A program made the translations under genes and the position numbers. Shown here piece by piece: positions 1 through 7,770 of a DNA stretch of 53,617 bases; the stretch's first letter is position 1, and every line of letters starts with the position of its first letter. Source of the DNA: Chloroflexota bacterium (lineage in GTDB: Bacteria > Chloroflexota > Dehalococcoidia > Lucifugimonadales > Australimonadaceae); the NCBI GenBank assembly GCA_009838965.1, contig VXQP01000011.1, forward strand, positions 1 through 53,617. Direction: 5' to 3'. Below the pieces are notes generated by a model. The model worked only from the letters and a program-made list of their open reading frames with translations, had not been told where the DNA came from and did not search any database.

Positions 1-1034
1 CCCCCACACCGGTTCCCCCTCCCCCTGGCTTTGACGCGGAGGAGTACTTCGGCGGCAAGACCATCCGTATCATCACCGGCACGAGCCCCGGCGGTGGCTA
101 TGACACCTTCAGCAGACTCGTCGCCCAGGCGGCCGAGCGGCAGTTTCCGGACAGCACGCGCTTCATCGTCCAGAACCTCCCCGGCGCAGGGCAGTTGCGC
201 GGCCTGCGTGCCGTGCTCAACTCGGAGCCCGACGGCTACACCATAGGCCCCGTCCATTCCCGCTGGTTCGCACGGCAGTTGCTTGTGGGCGACGTCGACG
301 GCTTCGACCTCGACCGCATCTACATCCTCGGCTCCCCGACGTTCACCATCGCCGAGGGCGGCTTCTGCCTCGACAAGAACTTCGCCTCATCCTGGCAGGA
401 GGTGCTGGACAGGGACCTCACGATCCGGGTCGGCTCGGTAGGACCGGGCAACGAGCCTTCCATTGAGTTCATGATTGAGAACGGCGCCCCGTTCAAGCTC
501 ATCTACGGTTACGGGGGGACGTCCGAGATCATGGCTGCATTCGACCGCGGCGAGACGGACGGAACCAGCCGCTGCGGCCCGGGCACCGTGCCCCGCCTCT
601 ACCCCGAGTGGATAGAGCAGGGACGCATGGTTCCCATCTTCTACACCAAGAAGCCCTACAACGACGAATGGCTGGCCAGGCTCGGACGCACGGAGCCGCT
701 TCCCTCCTTCCGTGACCTGCCAGGCCTCACGTTCGACCCGGCGCAGGCGGAGGGGCTGGAGTTGAACCTCCTCGTAACCGAGTTGTCGCGCGTCTTCGTG
801 ATGCCTGAGGACGTGCCGGCAGACGTCACGCAGTACTGGCAGTCGGCGTTCGACCGCCTTGTGGTAGACCCGGCATTCATCGAGCAGCTCACCATCGCCG
901 GATACGAGGACTCCTACGGCTACGGCAGAGCAGAGGCCATCTGGGACATCATCGAACGGGTGCGGAGCGCCAGCCAGGCCACGCGCGACGTAGCGCTCGG
1001 CCTGAGCGGCGTCGGCACCCTGACCGTCAACTAG
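1..1034 (+). CDS. TctC/Bug-type tricarboxylate transporter solute-binding protein (5' end outside window)
   Basis: The reading frame is open from base 3 to the TAG at 1034, so the N-terminus, including any lipoprotein signal, lies outside the window. The visible part opens with a Pro/Thr-rich linker typical of a lipoprotein tether. It continues with the Bug-family pattern: KTIRIITGTSPGGGYD, then a LPGAG segment and an NSEPDGYTIG segment. These line the dicarboxylate-binding cleft in TctC/Bug proteins, which capture carboxylated organic acids outside the membrane for TctAB-type secondary transporters. No TctA or TctB gene follows; the next gene is an unrelated HTH protein. About 343 residues are visible, close to full family length, so only the signal region is missing. 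Family assignment is firm; substrate is unknown. Confidence 0.8.
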   Translation, partial: PTPVPPPPGFDAEEYFGGKTIRIITGTSPGGGYDTFSRLVAQAAERQFPDSTRFIVQNLPGAGQLRGLRAVLNSEPDGYTIGPVHSRWFARQLLVGDVDGFDLDRIYILGSPTFTIAEGGFCLDKNFASSWQEVLDRDLTIRVGSVGPGNEPSIEFMIENGAPFKLIYGYGGTSEIMAAFDRGETDGTSRCGPGTVPRLYPEWIEQGRMVPIFYTKKPYNDEWLARLGRTEPLPSFRDLPGLTFDPAQAEGLELNLLVTELSRVFVMPEDVPADVTQYWQSAFDRLVVDPAFIEQLTIAGYEDSYGYGRAEAIWDIIERVRSASQATRDVALGLSGVGTLTVN

Positions 1035-1116
1035 GGACAGGGCACGCCGGTGCGGACGACATATCTGCACCGGCGAGTGCCTGCCTGCCGGGACCGGGTG
1101 ACATTGTCCGATGTAG

Positions 1117-1137
1117 GGGCACCCCTTGTGGGTGCCC
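1117..1137 (+). repeat. Perfect GC-rich hairpin, possible terminator of the TctC gene
   Basis: Left arm GGGCACCC (1117-1124), five-base loop, right arm GGGTGCCC (1130-1137). It lies 83 bases beyond the stop codon of the solute-binding gene and is followed by a short pyrimidine run rather than a clear U-tract. A termination role is plausible but unproven, and it may simply be a dispersed repeat unit. Confidence 0.5.
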
Positions 1138-1170
1138 TTCCCGTTGACAGTGAGCCCCTGTCAAACCCGC

Positions 1171-1243
1171 TCATGGTGAGCCTGTCGAACCACCGTCATT
1201 CCCGCACCGGCGAGAATCCAGCGTGACCGGGCAGGTCACACGG
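1171..1243. repeat. Composite intergenic repeat, copy 1
   Basis: Two modules. The first (1171-1192) is identical to 31141-31162. The second (1195-1243) matches 31213-31261 except for a few bases and contains an inverted repeat around ATTCCCGC. In copy 2 the two modules are separated by about 50 bases; here they almost abut. Both copies sit in gaps between genes. This looks like a palindromic dispersed repeat family, not a gene. Confidence 0.75.
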
Positions 1244-1432
1244 CGGGGCTGGGTGCAGCTCTGCCCGACTCCCTCGCCTCTTAGGAGAGGGCGGCCGCGT
1301 CAGCGGCAGGTGAGGGTTGCCGCCTTGTTGAATTTGTGACATCCGCCCGTTGCGCGAACGATTTACCCCTGCTTACCCTGTTCCTGACCGCCGGGAACTG
1401 GTGCGCCACGGGTGAATGCGAAGGAGGACTCC

Positions 1433-1939
1433 ATGGGCTCGAAAAGGCTCACAAGGGCTCAGAAGAAGAGGCGTTTGAGCCGGAATGAGCCCCTTGGGGG
1501 CTCACCGGAGAAGCCCGGTTTACGAACGGAGGAGCATGAAGTGAGCCAGAACGAGCCGGTTTTTTCGGAGAATCTCTCCGACAGGCAGATCGTCGCCCTC
1601 CCGCATGTCGCCGCCGCTGCTACGAACGCCGAAGGCGCAAGAGCAGCGGACATCAGCCTCGCCACGCTCAAACGATGGCGGCAGGACCCCGCCTTCCGGG
1701 ATGAACTCCGCCGGATGAGGCAGGAAACTGCGGATCTCGCTCACGCCGAGCTCAACGGCCTTGCGCTGAAGAGCACCGTCGCACTCGCTGAGCTCTTGGA
1801 AGACCCCAACCCGCGGATCAGAACGCAGGCCGTCCGTCTCGCGCTCAGCCTCGGCATCAAGGTCGGTCAGGAGAAAGCGAACCAGCGGCGCATCAACCAG
1901 CTCCAGAAGGCCCTCACGCTCCTCAAGTACGTCAAGTAG
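1433..1939 (+). CDS. Helix-turn-helix protein resembling phage terminase small subunit-like (phBC6A51-type) proteins
   Basis: 168 residues from the ATG at 1433, chosen because AAGGAGG ends five bases upstream; a GTG seven codons earlier lacks a ribosome site. The N-terminus is very basic (KR-rich, about residues 3-15). The middle (about residues 48-95) reads as a helix-turn-helix: a segment starting near DRQIVAL, a turn, then SLATLKRWRQDPAF, a recognition-helix pattern seen in phBC6A51-like and small-terminase HTH proteins. The C-terminal half is helical with a HEAT-like stretch (NPRIRTQAVRLALSLG) and a basic end. No phage genes surround it, so it is either an orphan regulator or a domesticated remnant. 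DNA binding is inferred; a specific function is not assignable. Confidence 0.6.
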   Translation: MGSKRLTRAQKKRRLSRNEPLGGSPEKPGLRTEEHEVSQNEPVFSENLSDRQIVALPHVAAAATNAEGARAADISLATLKRWRQDPAFRDELRRMRQETADLAHAELNGLALKSTVALAELLEDPNPRIRTQAVRLALSLGIKVGQEKANQRRINQLQKALTLLKYVK

Positions 1940-1960
1940 GAAGTGTCCTCCCATCGCGCG

Positions 1961-1988
1961 TTGACGCTTCGGCTGAGGGCAGTGTAGG
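1961..1988 (+). promoter_or_regulatory. Possible weak sigma-70 promoter for the PfkB kinase gene
   Basis: TTGACG (1961-1966), a 16-base spacer, then TGTAGG (1983-1988). The -35 is good and the -10 is poor. It lies between the HTH gene stop (1939) and the kinase start (2037). Confidence 0.3.
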
Positions 1989-2036
1989 TTCCCCCCTTGT
2001 GCGATAACCGGAAACGAACGAGGTACGACGGATACG

Positions 2037-3044
2037 ATGGCTTACAAGTACGACGTCTACGGCGTCGGCAACGCGATAGTGGATACCGAGGTGGAGGTGG
2101 AGGACTCGTTCCTCTCGGGCCACGGCTTGGACAAGGGCATCATGACGCTCGTGTCTGCTGAGTCCCAGGCGGAGCTGCTGGAGAGCCTCGCCGGGCACGC
2201 CCGGCACGGCTCCGCCGGGGGGTCCGCGGCAAACACCGTGACCGCCGTGACCCACTTCGGGGGCAGCGCGTTCTTCACCGGCAAGATCGGCAACGACATG
2301 CACGGCGCGCTCTACCGCGAGAGCCTCGCCGAGGCAGGCGTTGAGTTCGACATGACGCCCGCGGACGCCGGTGCCACCGGCGCGTGCGTCATCCTCGTCA
2401 CGCCCGACGGCGAGCGCACCATGCGGACGAGCCTCGGCGCGGCCTCCACGTTGGGGCCGGGCGACATCGCCTCCGGCGCGCTCCGGTCCAGCCGCATCGT
2501 CTACGTGGAGGGCTACCTGCTCAGCACACCTTCGTGCGCCGAAGCCGCCGAGCGCGCCATGGCCGTTGCATCGGACGCGGGCGTGCAGGTCGCGCTCAGC
2601 CTCTCCGACCCCGCCATAGCGACACTCTTCATCGAGGAGTTCCAGCGCGTCACCCGGCAGTACGTCGACGTCCTCTTCTGCAACGAACATGAGGCGGAGA
2701 TATACGGGGGCAGCGGCTCGCGGGAGGAGCGGCTGCGGGCGGTTGGCACTGACGCCCCACTGGTCTTCATGACCTGCGGAGCGGACGGCGCGATGGTCTT
2801 CGACGATGGCGCCGTCACGCACGTGCCGGGATACGTTGTGCCCGTCGTCGACACGACCGGCGCGGGCGACGTCTTCGCCGCAGGCGCGCTCTACGGGCTG
2901 ACGCATGGCCTCAACCCCACCGATGCTGGTAAGCTCGGCGCGTTCGCATCCGCGAAGGTCGTGACCGGTTTCGGCGCGCGGCTGCGCGAGCCATTGCACG
3001 AAACACTGGAAGCCATACTCAACGGGGCCCATCCGCTCGGTTGA
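2037..3044 (+). CDS. PfkB-family sugar/nucleoside kinase, adenosine kinase-like
   Basis: 335 residues, the usual length for the ribokinase/PfkB family. The N-terminal family signature GGSAANTVTA is at residues 61-70, and the C-terminal anion-hole/catalytic-base motif DTTGAGD is at 272-278, with the Asp of GAGD as expected general base. The N-terminal start YDVYGVGNAIVD and the overall layout resemble bacterial adenosine kinase-like proteins more than fructokinases. The role would be ATP-dependent phosphorylation of a nucleoside or sugar in the cytoplasm. The methyltransferase gene begins 20 bases after the stop on the same strand, so the two are probably cotranscribed. Substrate cannot be fixed from sequence alone. 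Confidence 0.85.
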   Translation: MAYKYDVYGVGNAIVDTEVEVEDSFLSGHGLDKGIMTLVSAESQAELLESLAGHARHGSAGGSAANTVTAVTHFGGSAFFTGKIGNDMHGALYRESLAEAGVEFDMTPADAGATGACVILVTPDGERTMRTSLGAASTLGPGDIASGALRSSRIVYVEGYLLSTPSCAEAAERAMAVASDAGVQVALSLSDPAIATLFIEEFQRVTRQYVDVLFCNEHEAEIYGGSGSREERLRAVGTDAPLVFMTCGADGAMVFDDGAVTHVPGYVVPVVDTTGAGDVFAAGALYGLTHGLNPTDAGKLGAFASAKVVTGFGARLREPLHETLEAILNGAHPLG

Positions 3045-3064
3045 CCAGAGAGGAGAGACAGGTA

Positions 3065-3688
3065 ATGACCACCGACCGCCACCAGAAGGCTGCATGGGCG
3101 CAGACGCACGATGTGCCGGAGCAATGGGAGGAGCAGCAGTTCGTCGACAATTGGGTCACGCGCGACGACGGCAGGCAGGACACGCGGGGGCCTATGATCC
3201 AGACCACCGTGGACGCAGCGCCCTTCCCCACGGACCAGGCCATCCGCGCCTTGGACGTCGGCTCGGGCTACGGCCTGCTCTCCGGCTACCTGCTGGCGAA
3301 GTACCCCAACGCCCACGTCACGCTGCAGGACATCTCCGAGCCGATGTTCGGCCACGCGAAGGAGCGCCTCGCGGCATACGCGGATCGCACAGCCTACGTC
3401 AGGAGCGACTTCTCACAGCGCGACTGGGCGTCCGGGCTCGGCGGGCCGTTCGACTTCGTGATGTCCGCCATCGCCATCCACAACATGTACGACGACGGCC
3501 TCATCGCCGGCATCTACAAGGACATCCACGACCTCATCGCCGACGGCGGCATGTTCGCCAACCTGGACTACGCGGCCCAGGCAGGCGGCGTGGACATGCA
3601 CGTCCAGTGGTTGAAGGAGGCCGGCTTCTCCACCGTGGAAGCGGAGGAGATCAACGACCGCACTGTCTTGCTGAAGGCGTCGCGCTAG
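3065..3688 (+). CDS. Class I SAM-dependent methyltransferase
   Basis: 207 residues from the ATG at 3065, which has GGAGAGA upstream; a TTG at 3041 would overlap the kinase stop and lacks support. Motif I for S-adenosylmethionine binding is ALDVGSGYG at residues 62-70, followed by an acidic residue after strand 2 (TLQDIS, about residue 88) and a DFVMSAIAIHN segment as motif IV/post-IV. The C-terminus has the typical LKEAGFSTVEAEE strand region. Substrate is unknown. It follows the PfkB kinase closely, but the pairing does not reveal a pathway. Confidence 0.8.
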   Translation: MTTDRHQKAAWAQTHDVPEQWEEQQFVDNWVTRDDGRQDTRGPMIQTTVDAAPFPTDQAIRALDVGSGYGLLSGYLLAKYPNAHVTLQDISEPMFGHAKERLAAYADRTAYVRSDFSQRDWASGLGGPFDFVMSAIAIHNMYDDGLIAGIYKDIHDLIADGGMFANLDYAAQAGGVDMHVQWLKEAGFSTVEAEEINDRTVLLKASR

Positions 3689-3757
3689 CCCGCCGCCGAC
3701 GTCATTCCCGCCCTCACCCGGTGGGGGGGGGGTGGAGCGGAGTGTCCCCTGGGCGGC

Positions 3758-4903
3758 TTACCCCCAGAGCCGCTCGCTCGCGATAGCCGCGCCTTCCGCC
3801 AGCGACTCCAGCTTGCGGAAGATGATGTCCGGGTCCATCTTCCCGTAGCCCGCGAACGTGCCGAAGCCGCAGTCCGACCCCGCGAGCACCCGCTCGCGCC
3901 CGACGATGGCGGCGAACGTCTCGATGCGCTGCGCGACCAGCTCAGGGTGCTCCACGAAGTTGCTCGTGGAGTCCAGCACGCCGGGGGCCAGCACCTTGTC
4001 GTCCGGGATGTCGGCGTCGCGCCAGTCCTTCCACTCGTGGGCGTGGCGCGGGTTCGACGCCTCGAAGAGGATGGCGCTCGGTTTCGCCCGCAGGACGATG
4101 GGTATGATCTTCGATACGGCGATGTCGTAGTCGTGCGGCCCCTCGTAGTTGCCCCAGCAGACGTGCATTCGCACCGACTCGGCGGGCACGTTCTCCAGCG
4201 CCCCGTTCAGCACGTCGATATGGTGCTCGGCGCGGTGGAGGAACTCCTCCTCGGTCAGTCCCTGGAAGCCGGTATGAAAAGCCATCGCGAGGTCGGGGCA
4301 GTCCACCTGCAGCACGAACCCCGCCCCAACGATGGCCTCGTACTCCTCCTTCATGGCCGCGCCGAGCGCATCGACGTACGCCTCGTGCGTCGGGTACCAG
4401 GCATTTGGCATGAAGACGGAGGCCACGCCCGGCGAGGACGATGTCATGAACGCATCGGCCACGCCCGCGCCCTCGAGCGCCGCCCTGAAGTTCTCGAGGT
4501 CTTTCTGCAGCGGCTCCCGGTCCTTCACCTCCACCGGCCCGACGCACTGCGGGCGGCGCATCGGCTGGTCGCCTGTCATGCGGGCCATCTTCGCCCGGAA
4601 GTCCGGGTACGGCGCCACGTCCAGGTTGGGGCGGCGCGGACTGTCTCCCTCGAAGCCGGTGAGCCGGTCCTTGGCGTAAGTGGAATAGGCGACCTTGCTC
4701 ATCTCGCCGTCGCTCACGATATCGACGCCCGCAGCGTGCTGCCGCGCGACGATGTCGGCGACGCCCTGCCGCACAAGGGTCTCCAACTCTTCAGCGTCGT
4801 ACTCCTCCTCGCGCTCCTTCTTCAGCAGCAACGCGGCGACGTCGTCCGGACGCGGCAGGCTGCCGACGTGGGTCGTGAGGATGCGGTCTGTGGAAAGCTT
4901 CAT
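3758..4903 (-). CDS. Cobalamin-independent methionine synthase (MetE C-terminal)-like protein
   Basis: 381 residues, about half the length of full MetE: only the C-terminal catalytic TIM-barrel type domain is present. The N-terminal THVGSLPRP (11-19) is the family hallmark. Zinc ligands are visible as HVC (His247, Cys249), Glu281 and Cys345 in GSDCGFG. The ATG at 4903 was chosen because homologues start at the KLSTDRILTTHVGS region; an in-frame extension to 5023 would run through the divergent promoter and into the GNAT gene. Such single-domain proteins use various methyl donors and thiol acceptors, so methionine synthesis itself is not certain. It is transcribed divergently from the GNAT gene. 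Confidence 0.8.
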   Translation of the reverse strand: MKLSTDRILTTHVGSLPRPDDVAALLLKKEREEEYDAEELETLVRQGVADIVARQHAAGVDIVSDGEMSKVAYSTYAKDRLTGFEGDSPRRPNLDVAPYPDFRAKMARMTGDQPMRRPQCVGPVEVKDREPLQKDLENFRAALEGAGVADAFMTSSSPGVASVFMPNAWYPTHEAYVDALGAAMKEEYEAIVGAGFVLQVDCPDLAMAFHTGFQGLTEEEFLHRAEHHIDVLNGALENVPAESVRMHVCWGNYEGPHDYDIAVSKIIPIVLRAKPSAILFEASNPRHAHEWKDWRDADIPDDKVLAPGVLDSTSNFVEHPELVAQRIETFAAIVGRERVLAGSDCGFGTFAGYGKMDPDIIFRKLESLAEGAAIASERLWG

Positions 4904-4930
4904 GGGAGCGCTCCGGGGGAAGGTGAACCG

Positions 4931-4954
4931 GATTATAGCCGCGCTTCTATAATC
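4931..4954. promoter_or_regulatory. Palindromic divergent promoter with back-to-back consensus -10 boxes
   Basis: Perfect 8-bp arms GATTATAG (4931-4938) and CTATAATC (4947-4954) around an 8-base centre. The dyad contains TATAAT on the plus strand (4948-4953) and TATAAT on the minus strand (4937-4932). The plus -10 ends six bases before the GNAT ATG, so that transcript should be nearly leaderless. The minus -10 would give the MetE-like gene a leader of about 20 bases. Neither side has a clear -35 box. Confidence 0.6.
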
Positions 4955-4959
4955 TCGGC

Positions 4960-5412
4960 ATGGCGGAGCAGCACCGCATCGAAGTCCGGGTGGCGTCGAG
5001 CGGCGCCGACATGGAAGGCGCACTCGCGGTGCGGCACGAGGTCTTCATCGTGGAGCAGGGCGTGCCGCCGGAACTTGAGCGCGACGACGCGGACGACAGC
5101 GCCGTGCACGTCGTCGCTGGCGATGGGACGTCGGTCGTCGGCACGGCGCGGCTGACGCGCGACGGCGAAGCGCGGATAGGGCGCGTCGCGGTGCTGCCTG
5201 AGTGGCGGCGTCGCGGCGTCGCTGGACTGCTGCTCGCGGCGCTGGAATCCGAGGCGCGCAGGCTCGGCATCGAGGAGTTGAACCTGCACTCGCAAACGTA
5301 CGTGCAGGCGCTCTACGAGCGGCACGGGTACGCGGTTACGGGGCCGGGGTTCGTGGAGGCGGGCATAGACCACGTGCCGATGGCGAAGCGGCTCGATCAG
5401 CCCGCATCCTGA
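4960..5412 (+). CDS. GNAT-family N-acetyltransferase
   Basis: 150 residues, normal for a single GNAT domain. Motif A, which holds acetyl-CoA, is IGRVAVLPEWRRRGVAG (73-89) with the R-R-x-G-x-A pyrophosphate loop. Motif B follows with the YERHGY segment at 119-124. The N-terminal region (HEVFIVEQGVPPELE) resembles the ElaA/YjcF-like subgroup. No Shine-Dalgarno sequence precedes the ATG, and a consensus TATAAT ends six bases upstream, so translation is probably leaderless. The acceptor substrate is unknown. Confidence 0.85.
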   Translation: MAEQHRIEVRVASSGADMEGALAVRHEVFIVEQGVPPELERDDADDSAVHVVAGDGTSVVGTARLTRDGEARIGRVAVLPEWRRRGVAGLLLAALESEARRLGIEELNLHSQTYVQALYERHGYAVTGPGFVEAGIDHVPMAKRLDQPAS

Positions 5413-5416
5413 CCGG

Positions 5417-5956
5417 CTACGAGGAGACGGCCGCCCGTTTCGTACCGGGCGGCTGCTTGAGCACGAACGACCCGCGAACGTCGCGCAGGCTCAGCGCGCC
5501 GCTCTCCAGCAGCGCGCCGCGTATGCCGGGGCGGTGGCGCGCCCGGACGTCCACGGCGATGAGCGCGTAGCCTGCGGCGAGCAGCGCCTCGTACTCTGCA
5601 GCGTGCTCGTCGTCGAGCCCCTCCTCGCCGGCGGACATGGCTCCGATCCAGGAGCCGAACGCCGCGCCGAACTTCCAGACCGTCGCGGCCAGCAGGATCT
5701 TTATGTTGATGTCCATCGGGTAGACCAGCAGCGCGATGAGCGACGGCACCTCGATGATGAGCGAGCCCCAGATGCCCCACTTTATCGCCGCTCGCAGCAT
5801 GCTCTCTCCCCGCCGCTTCAGGCGCGGGGGCGCGGGGCCGTCGTCCGGAAGCACGTAGGTGACGCCCGTTCGGTCGCCGAAGCCGGCCTCTTCCAGCAAC
5901 TGCTCGGCGGCAACGGCAGCCGTGCGGTGCTCGAATATGCCGACGACGGCGGTCAT
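5417..5956 (-). CDS. Small membrane protein with N-terminal soluble domain, function unknown
   Basis: 179 residues from the ATG at 5956, which overlaps the TGA of the dienelactone hydrolase gene (ATGA), so translation is probably coupled. The first 30 residues (VVGIFEHRTAAVAAEQLLEEAGF) resemble the alpha/beta fold at the start of general-stress or DUF1269-type proteins. Two hydrophobic segments follow (about residues 60-82 and 86-108), the second glycine-rich like a glycine zipper. The C-terminal 70 residues look soluble. No catalytic motif is visible. Position as last gene of a hydrolase operon suggests an accessory role, but this is a guess. Confidence 0.6.
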   Translation of the reverse strand: MTAVVGIFEHRTAAVAAEQLLEEAGFGDRTGVTYVLPDDGPAPPRLKRRGESMLRAAIKWGIWGSLIIEVPSLIALLVYPMDINIKILLAATVWKFGAAFGSWIGAMSAGEEGLDDEHAAEYEALLAAGYALIAVDVRARHRPGIRGALLESGALSLRDVRGSFVLKQPPGTKRAAVSS

Positions 5957-6714
5957 GCGACGGGCTCCCTCGCTTTCAGTGCGCTGTCGAAGAAACCGAT
6001 GAGCTTCGGCCACGAGTCGGCGGAGACTTCAGGGTTGTACCGCACCGGGTTGTAGGGGTCGTTGAAGGCGTGCTGCCCGTCCGGGTAGCGGTGGAAGGTG
6101 AACGGCTTGCCCTCGGCCCGGAGCGCGGCTTCCAGCTTGTCGACGTCCGCAGGTGTGGGGTTGGCGTCGAGGTCGCCGAAGAAGCCGATGAGCGGGCAGT
6201 TGAGGTTCGCGGTGAGGCTCATCGGGTCGGGGCCGTCGCCCCAAGGGAGGTCGACGTCCACGCCGTAGAAGTCCGCACAGGCCGCGAACTCATCGGTCCG
6301 CACAGCGAGCATGTAGGCGATGCGCCCGCCGATGCAGAAGCCGGTGACGCCGAACGGGCCTGCCACGTCCGGCAGGCTGCGAAGGTATGCCAGACCCGCA
6401 AGCATGTCCTTCAGCAGTTCATCGTCGCGCAGGCTGTCCTTGAGCGGCATCGCGACCTCGCGACGCACCGGGTCCTCGAAGGCGTAACCCGTCAACCGTT
6501 CGTTCGTCACGTCGGATCGATGGAAGAGGTACGGCATGATGGCGGCATAGCCTGCCTGTGCGAGCCCGTCGCACTTCTCGCGCACGAACCGGTCCATGCC
6601 GAATACGTGCATCGCCACTACAACGCCGGGGTGCGGCCCCGGAGCGTCCGGTAGAGCGAGGTACGCGTCCACCGGCTTGCCGTCAACGTCAATGCTCACC
6701 CACTCGGACGCCAT
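5953..6714 (-). CDS. Dienelactone hydrolase family protein
   Basis: 253 residues from the ATG at 6714, preceded by AAGGAGGAAGGCG; the longer in-frame start overlaps the upstream gene. The catalytic triad of dienelactone hydrolases is visible: Cys127 in GFCIGG, Asp183 in GDLDANP and His215 in GQHAF. Family members open lactone rings of chlorocatechol-type intermediates or act as promiscuous esterases in the cytoplasm. A paralogue lies at 32776-33546 with the same triad. It sits 22 bases behind an MDR oxidoreductase and overlaps the membrane protein gene downstream. Confidence 0.85.
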   Translation of the reverse strand: MASEWVSIDVDGKPVDAYLALPDAPGPHPGVVVAMHVFGMDRFVREKCDGLAQAGYAAIMPYLFHRSDVTNERLTGYAFEDPVRREVAMPLKDSLRDDELLKDMLAGLAYLRSLPDVAGPFGVTGFCIGGRIAYMLAVRTDEFAACADFYGVDVDLPWGDGPDPMSLTANLNCPLIGFFGDLDANPTPADVDKLEAALRAEGKPFTFHRYPDGQHAFNDPYNPVRYNPEVSADSWPKLIGFFDSALKAREPVA

Positions 6715-6736
6715 CGCCTTCCTCCTTCGTGCGCGG

Positions 6737-7702
6737 TCAGTCATCCTCGCTGATGACGAGCGCACTCTTGCCCTTGATCTCGCGCGACTCCTGGTAGCGG
6801 TGGGCCTCGACAGCCTCGGCGAGCGGCCAGGTCCGGTCTATCGTCGGCTTGAGTTTACCTTCGCCGAACCAGCCGAGGATCATCCGGAAGTCCTCCGGCG
6901 ACGTGAGCGCCGCGCCCGCGCCGGTTACCGAAACCGGGCCGCGATAGAAGCTGGCGATCGGTACCGTGGTCTCTCGTCCACCGGCGGCGCCGAACACGGC
7001 CAGCCGTCCACCGCGGGCCAGGGCTCCCAGGCCTCTGGCCAGAACGTCGCCGCCGATGCCGTCGACGATGACATCCACGCCGCGCCCATCGGTCAAGCGT
7101 TTCGCCTCCTCGACGAAGTCCTGTTCAACGTAGTTGATGCCGTGGTCCAGCCCGTACTGAGCCGCCCACTCGAGCTTCTCGGCGCTGCTCGCGGTGCCGA
7201 ATACGGTCATGCCCAGCTGCTTCGCCAGCTGGATGGCGGCGATGCCGCAGCCGCTCGCGGCGGCCTGGACGAGGACGGTGTCGCCCTCCTTCGCGCCGCC
7301 ACGGACACACAGCGCTGCCCATGCGGTCGTGTAGATGATGGCGAGCGTTGAGGCTTCAACGAGGCTGAGGTTGCCCGGCACTGGAAACACGACGTGCTCG
7401 GGAACGGCGATCAGTTCAGCATAGGTGTGCAAGTACTGACGTACGATGACCCGGTCGCCCTCGCTCACCGAGGTCACGTCCCGACCGACCTGCGCTACGA
7501 CGCCCGCCCCCTCCACGCCGAGCATGGCGGGGAAGCCGATGTCCTGCCCCATGCGTCCGGTGCGCCGCGAGGCATCCGTGGGGTTGACGCCGGAGGCCGC
7601 AAGCCGCACGAGCACGTCGCCGTCGCTGGGCTCGGGGTCGGGGACGTCTTCGAGGCGGAGCACCTCGGGGCCGCCGAACTCGTGGAATCGAACCGCTTTC
7701 AT
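6737..7702 (-). CDS. Quinone oxidoreductase-like MDR family protein
   Basis: 321 residues, the usual length for zinc-free medium-chain NADPH:quinone reductases. The N-terminus MKAVRFHEFGGPEVL and the loop LGVEGAGVV (61-69) are characteristic. The cofactor motif AAASGCGIAAIQLA begins at residue 147 and is of the A-x-x-G-x-G type typical for NADPH. No structural zinc cysteines are present. It is the second gene of a minus-strand set beginning with glutaryl-CoA dehydrogenase, 68 bases downstream of it. Reduction of a quinone or enone is likely; the exact substrate is unknown. Confidence 0.85.
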   Translation of the reverse strand: MKAVRFHEFGGPEVLRLEDVPDPEPSDGDVLVRLAASGVNPTDASRRTGRMGQDIGFPAMLGVEGAGVVAQVGRDVTSVSEGDRVIVRQYLHTYAELIAVPEHVVFPVPGNLSLVEASTLAIIYTTAWAALCVRGGAKEGDTVLVQAAASGCGIAAIQLAKQLGMTVFGTASSAEKLEWAAQYGLDHGINYVEQDFVEEAKRLTDGRGVDVIVDGIGGDVLARGLGALARGGRLAVFGAAGGRETTVPIASFYRGPVSVTGAGAALTSPEDFRMILGWFGEGKLKPTIDRTWPLAEAVEAHRYQESREIKGKSALVISEDD

Positions 7703-7770
7703 CGACCCTCCTCCTACACAGGTCGATTATCCGCCTGGGGAGCGCATGAGGCAAACCTGCCCGTCGCCAG

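Larger units (their letters stand above)
1035..1432. other. 398-base noncoding interval filled with inverted and dispersed repeats
   Basis: No convincing gene is visible on either strand. The interval holds a perfect 8-bp GGGCACCC/GGGTGCCC hairpin (1117-1137), a TTGACAG/CTGTCAA inverted repeat (1144-1164) and a two-part dispersed repeat (1171-1243) that recurs near 31.2 kb. A further Pu/Py-biased block lies at about 1262-1318. The shared words resume at about 1338, where GACATCCGCCC also occurs near 31298. Confidence 0.7.

Noticed and set aside
1932-3095. Long minus-strand frame opposite the PfkB kinase and methyltransferase start
   Set aside because: It is the complement of clearly recognisable kinase codons, is arginine/glycine rich, and has no family pattern; high GC content creates such frames.
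3947-5155. Long plus-strand frame opposite the MetE-like gene
   Set aside because: It mirrors the codons of a protein with intact zinc ligands and also runs through the divergent promoter; no ribosome site or motif.
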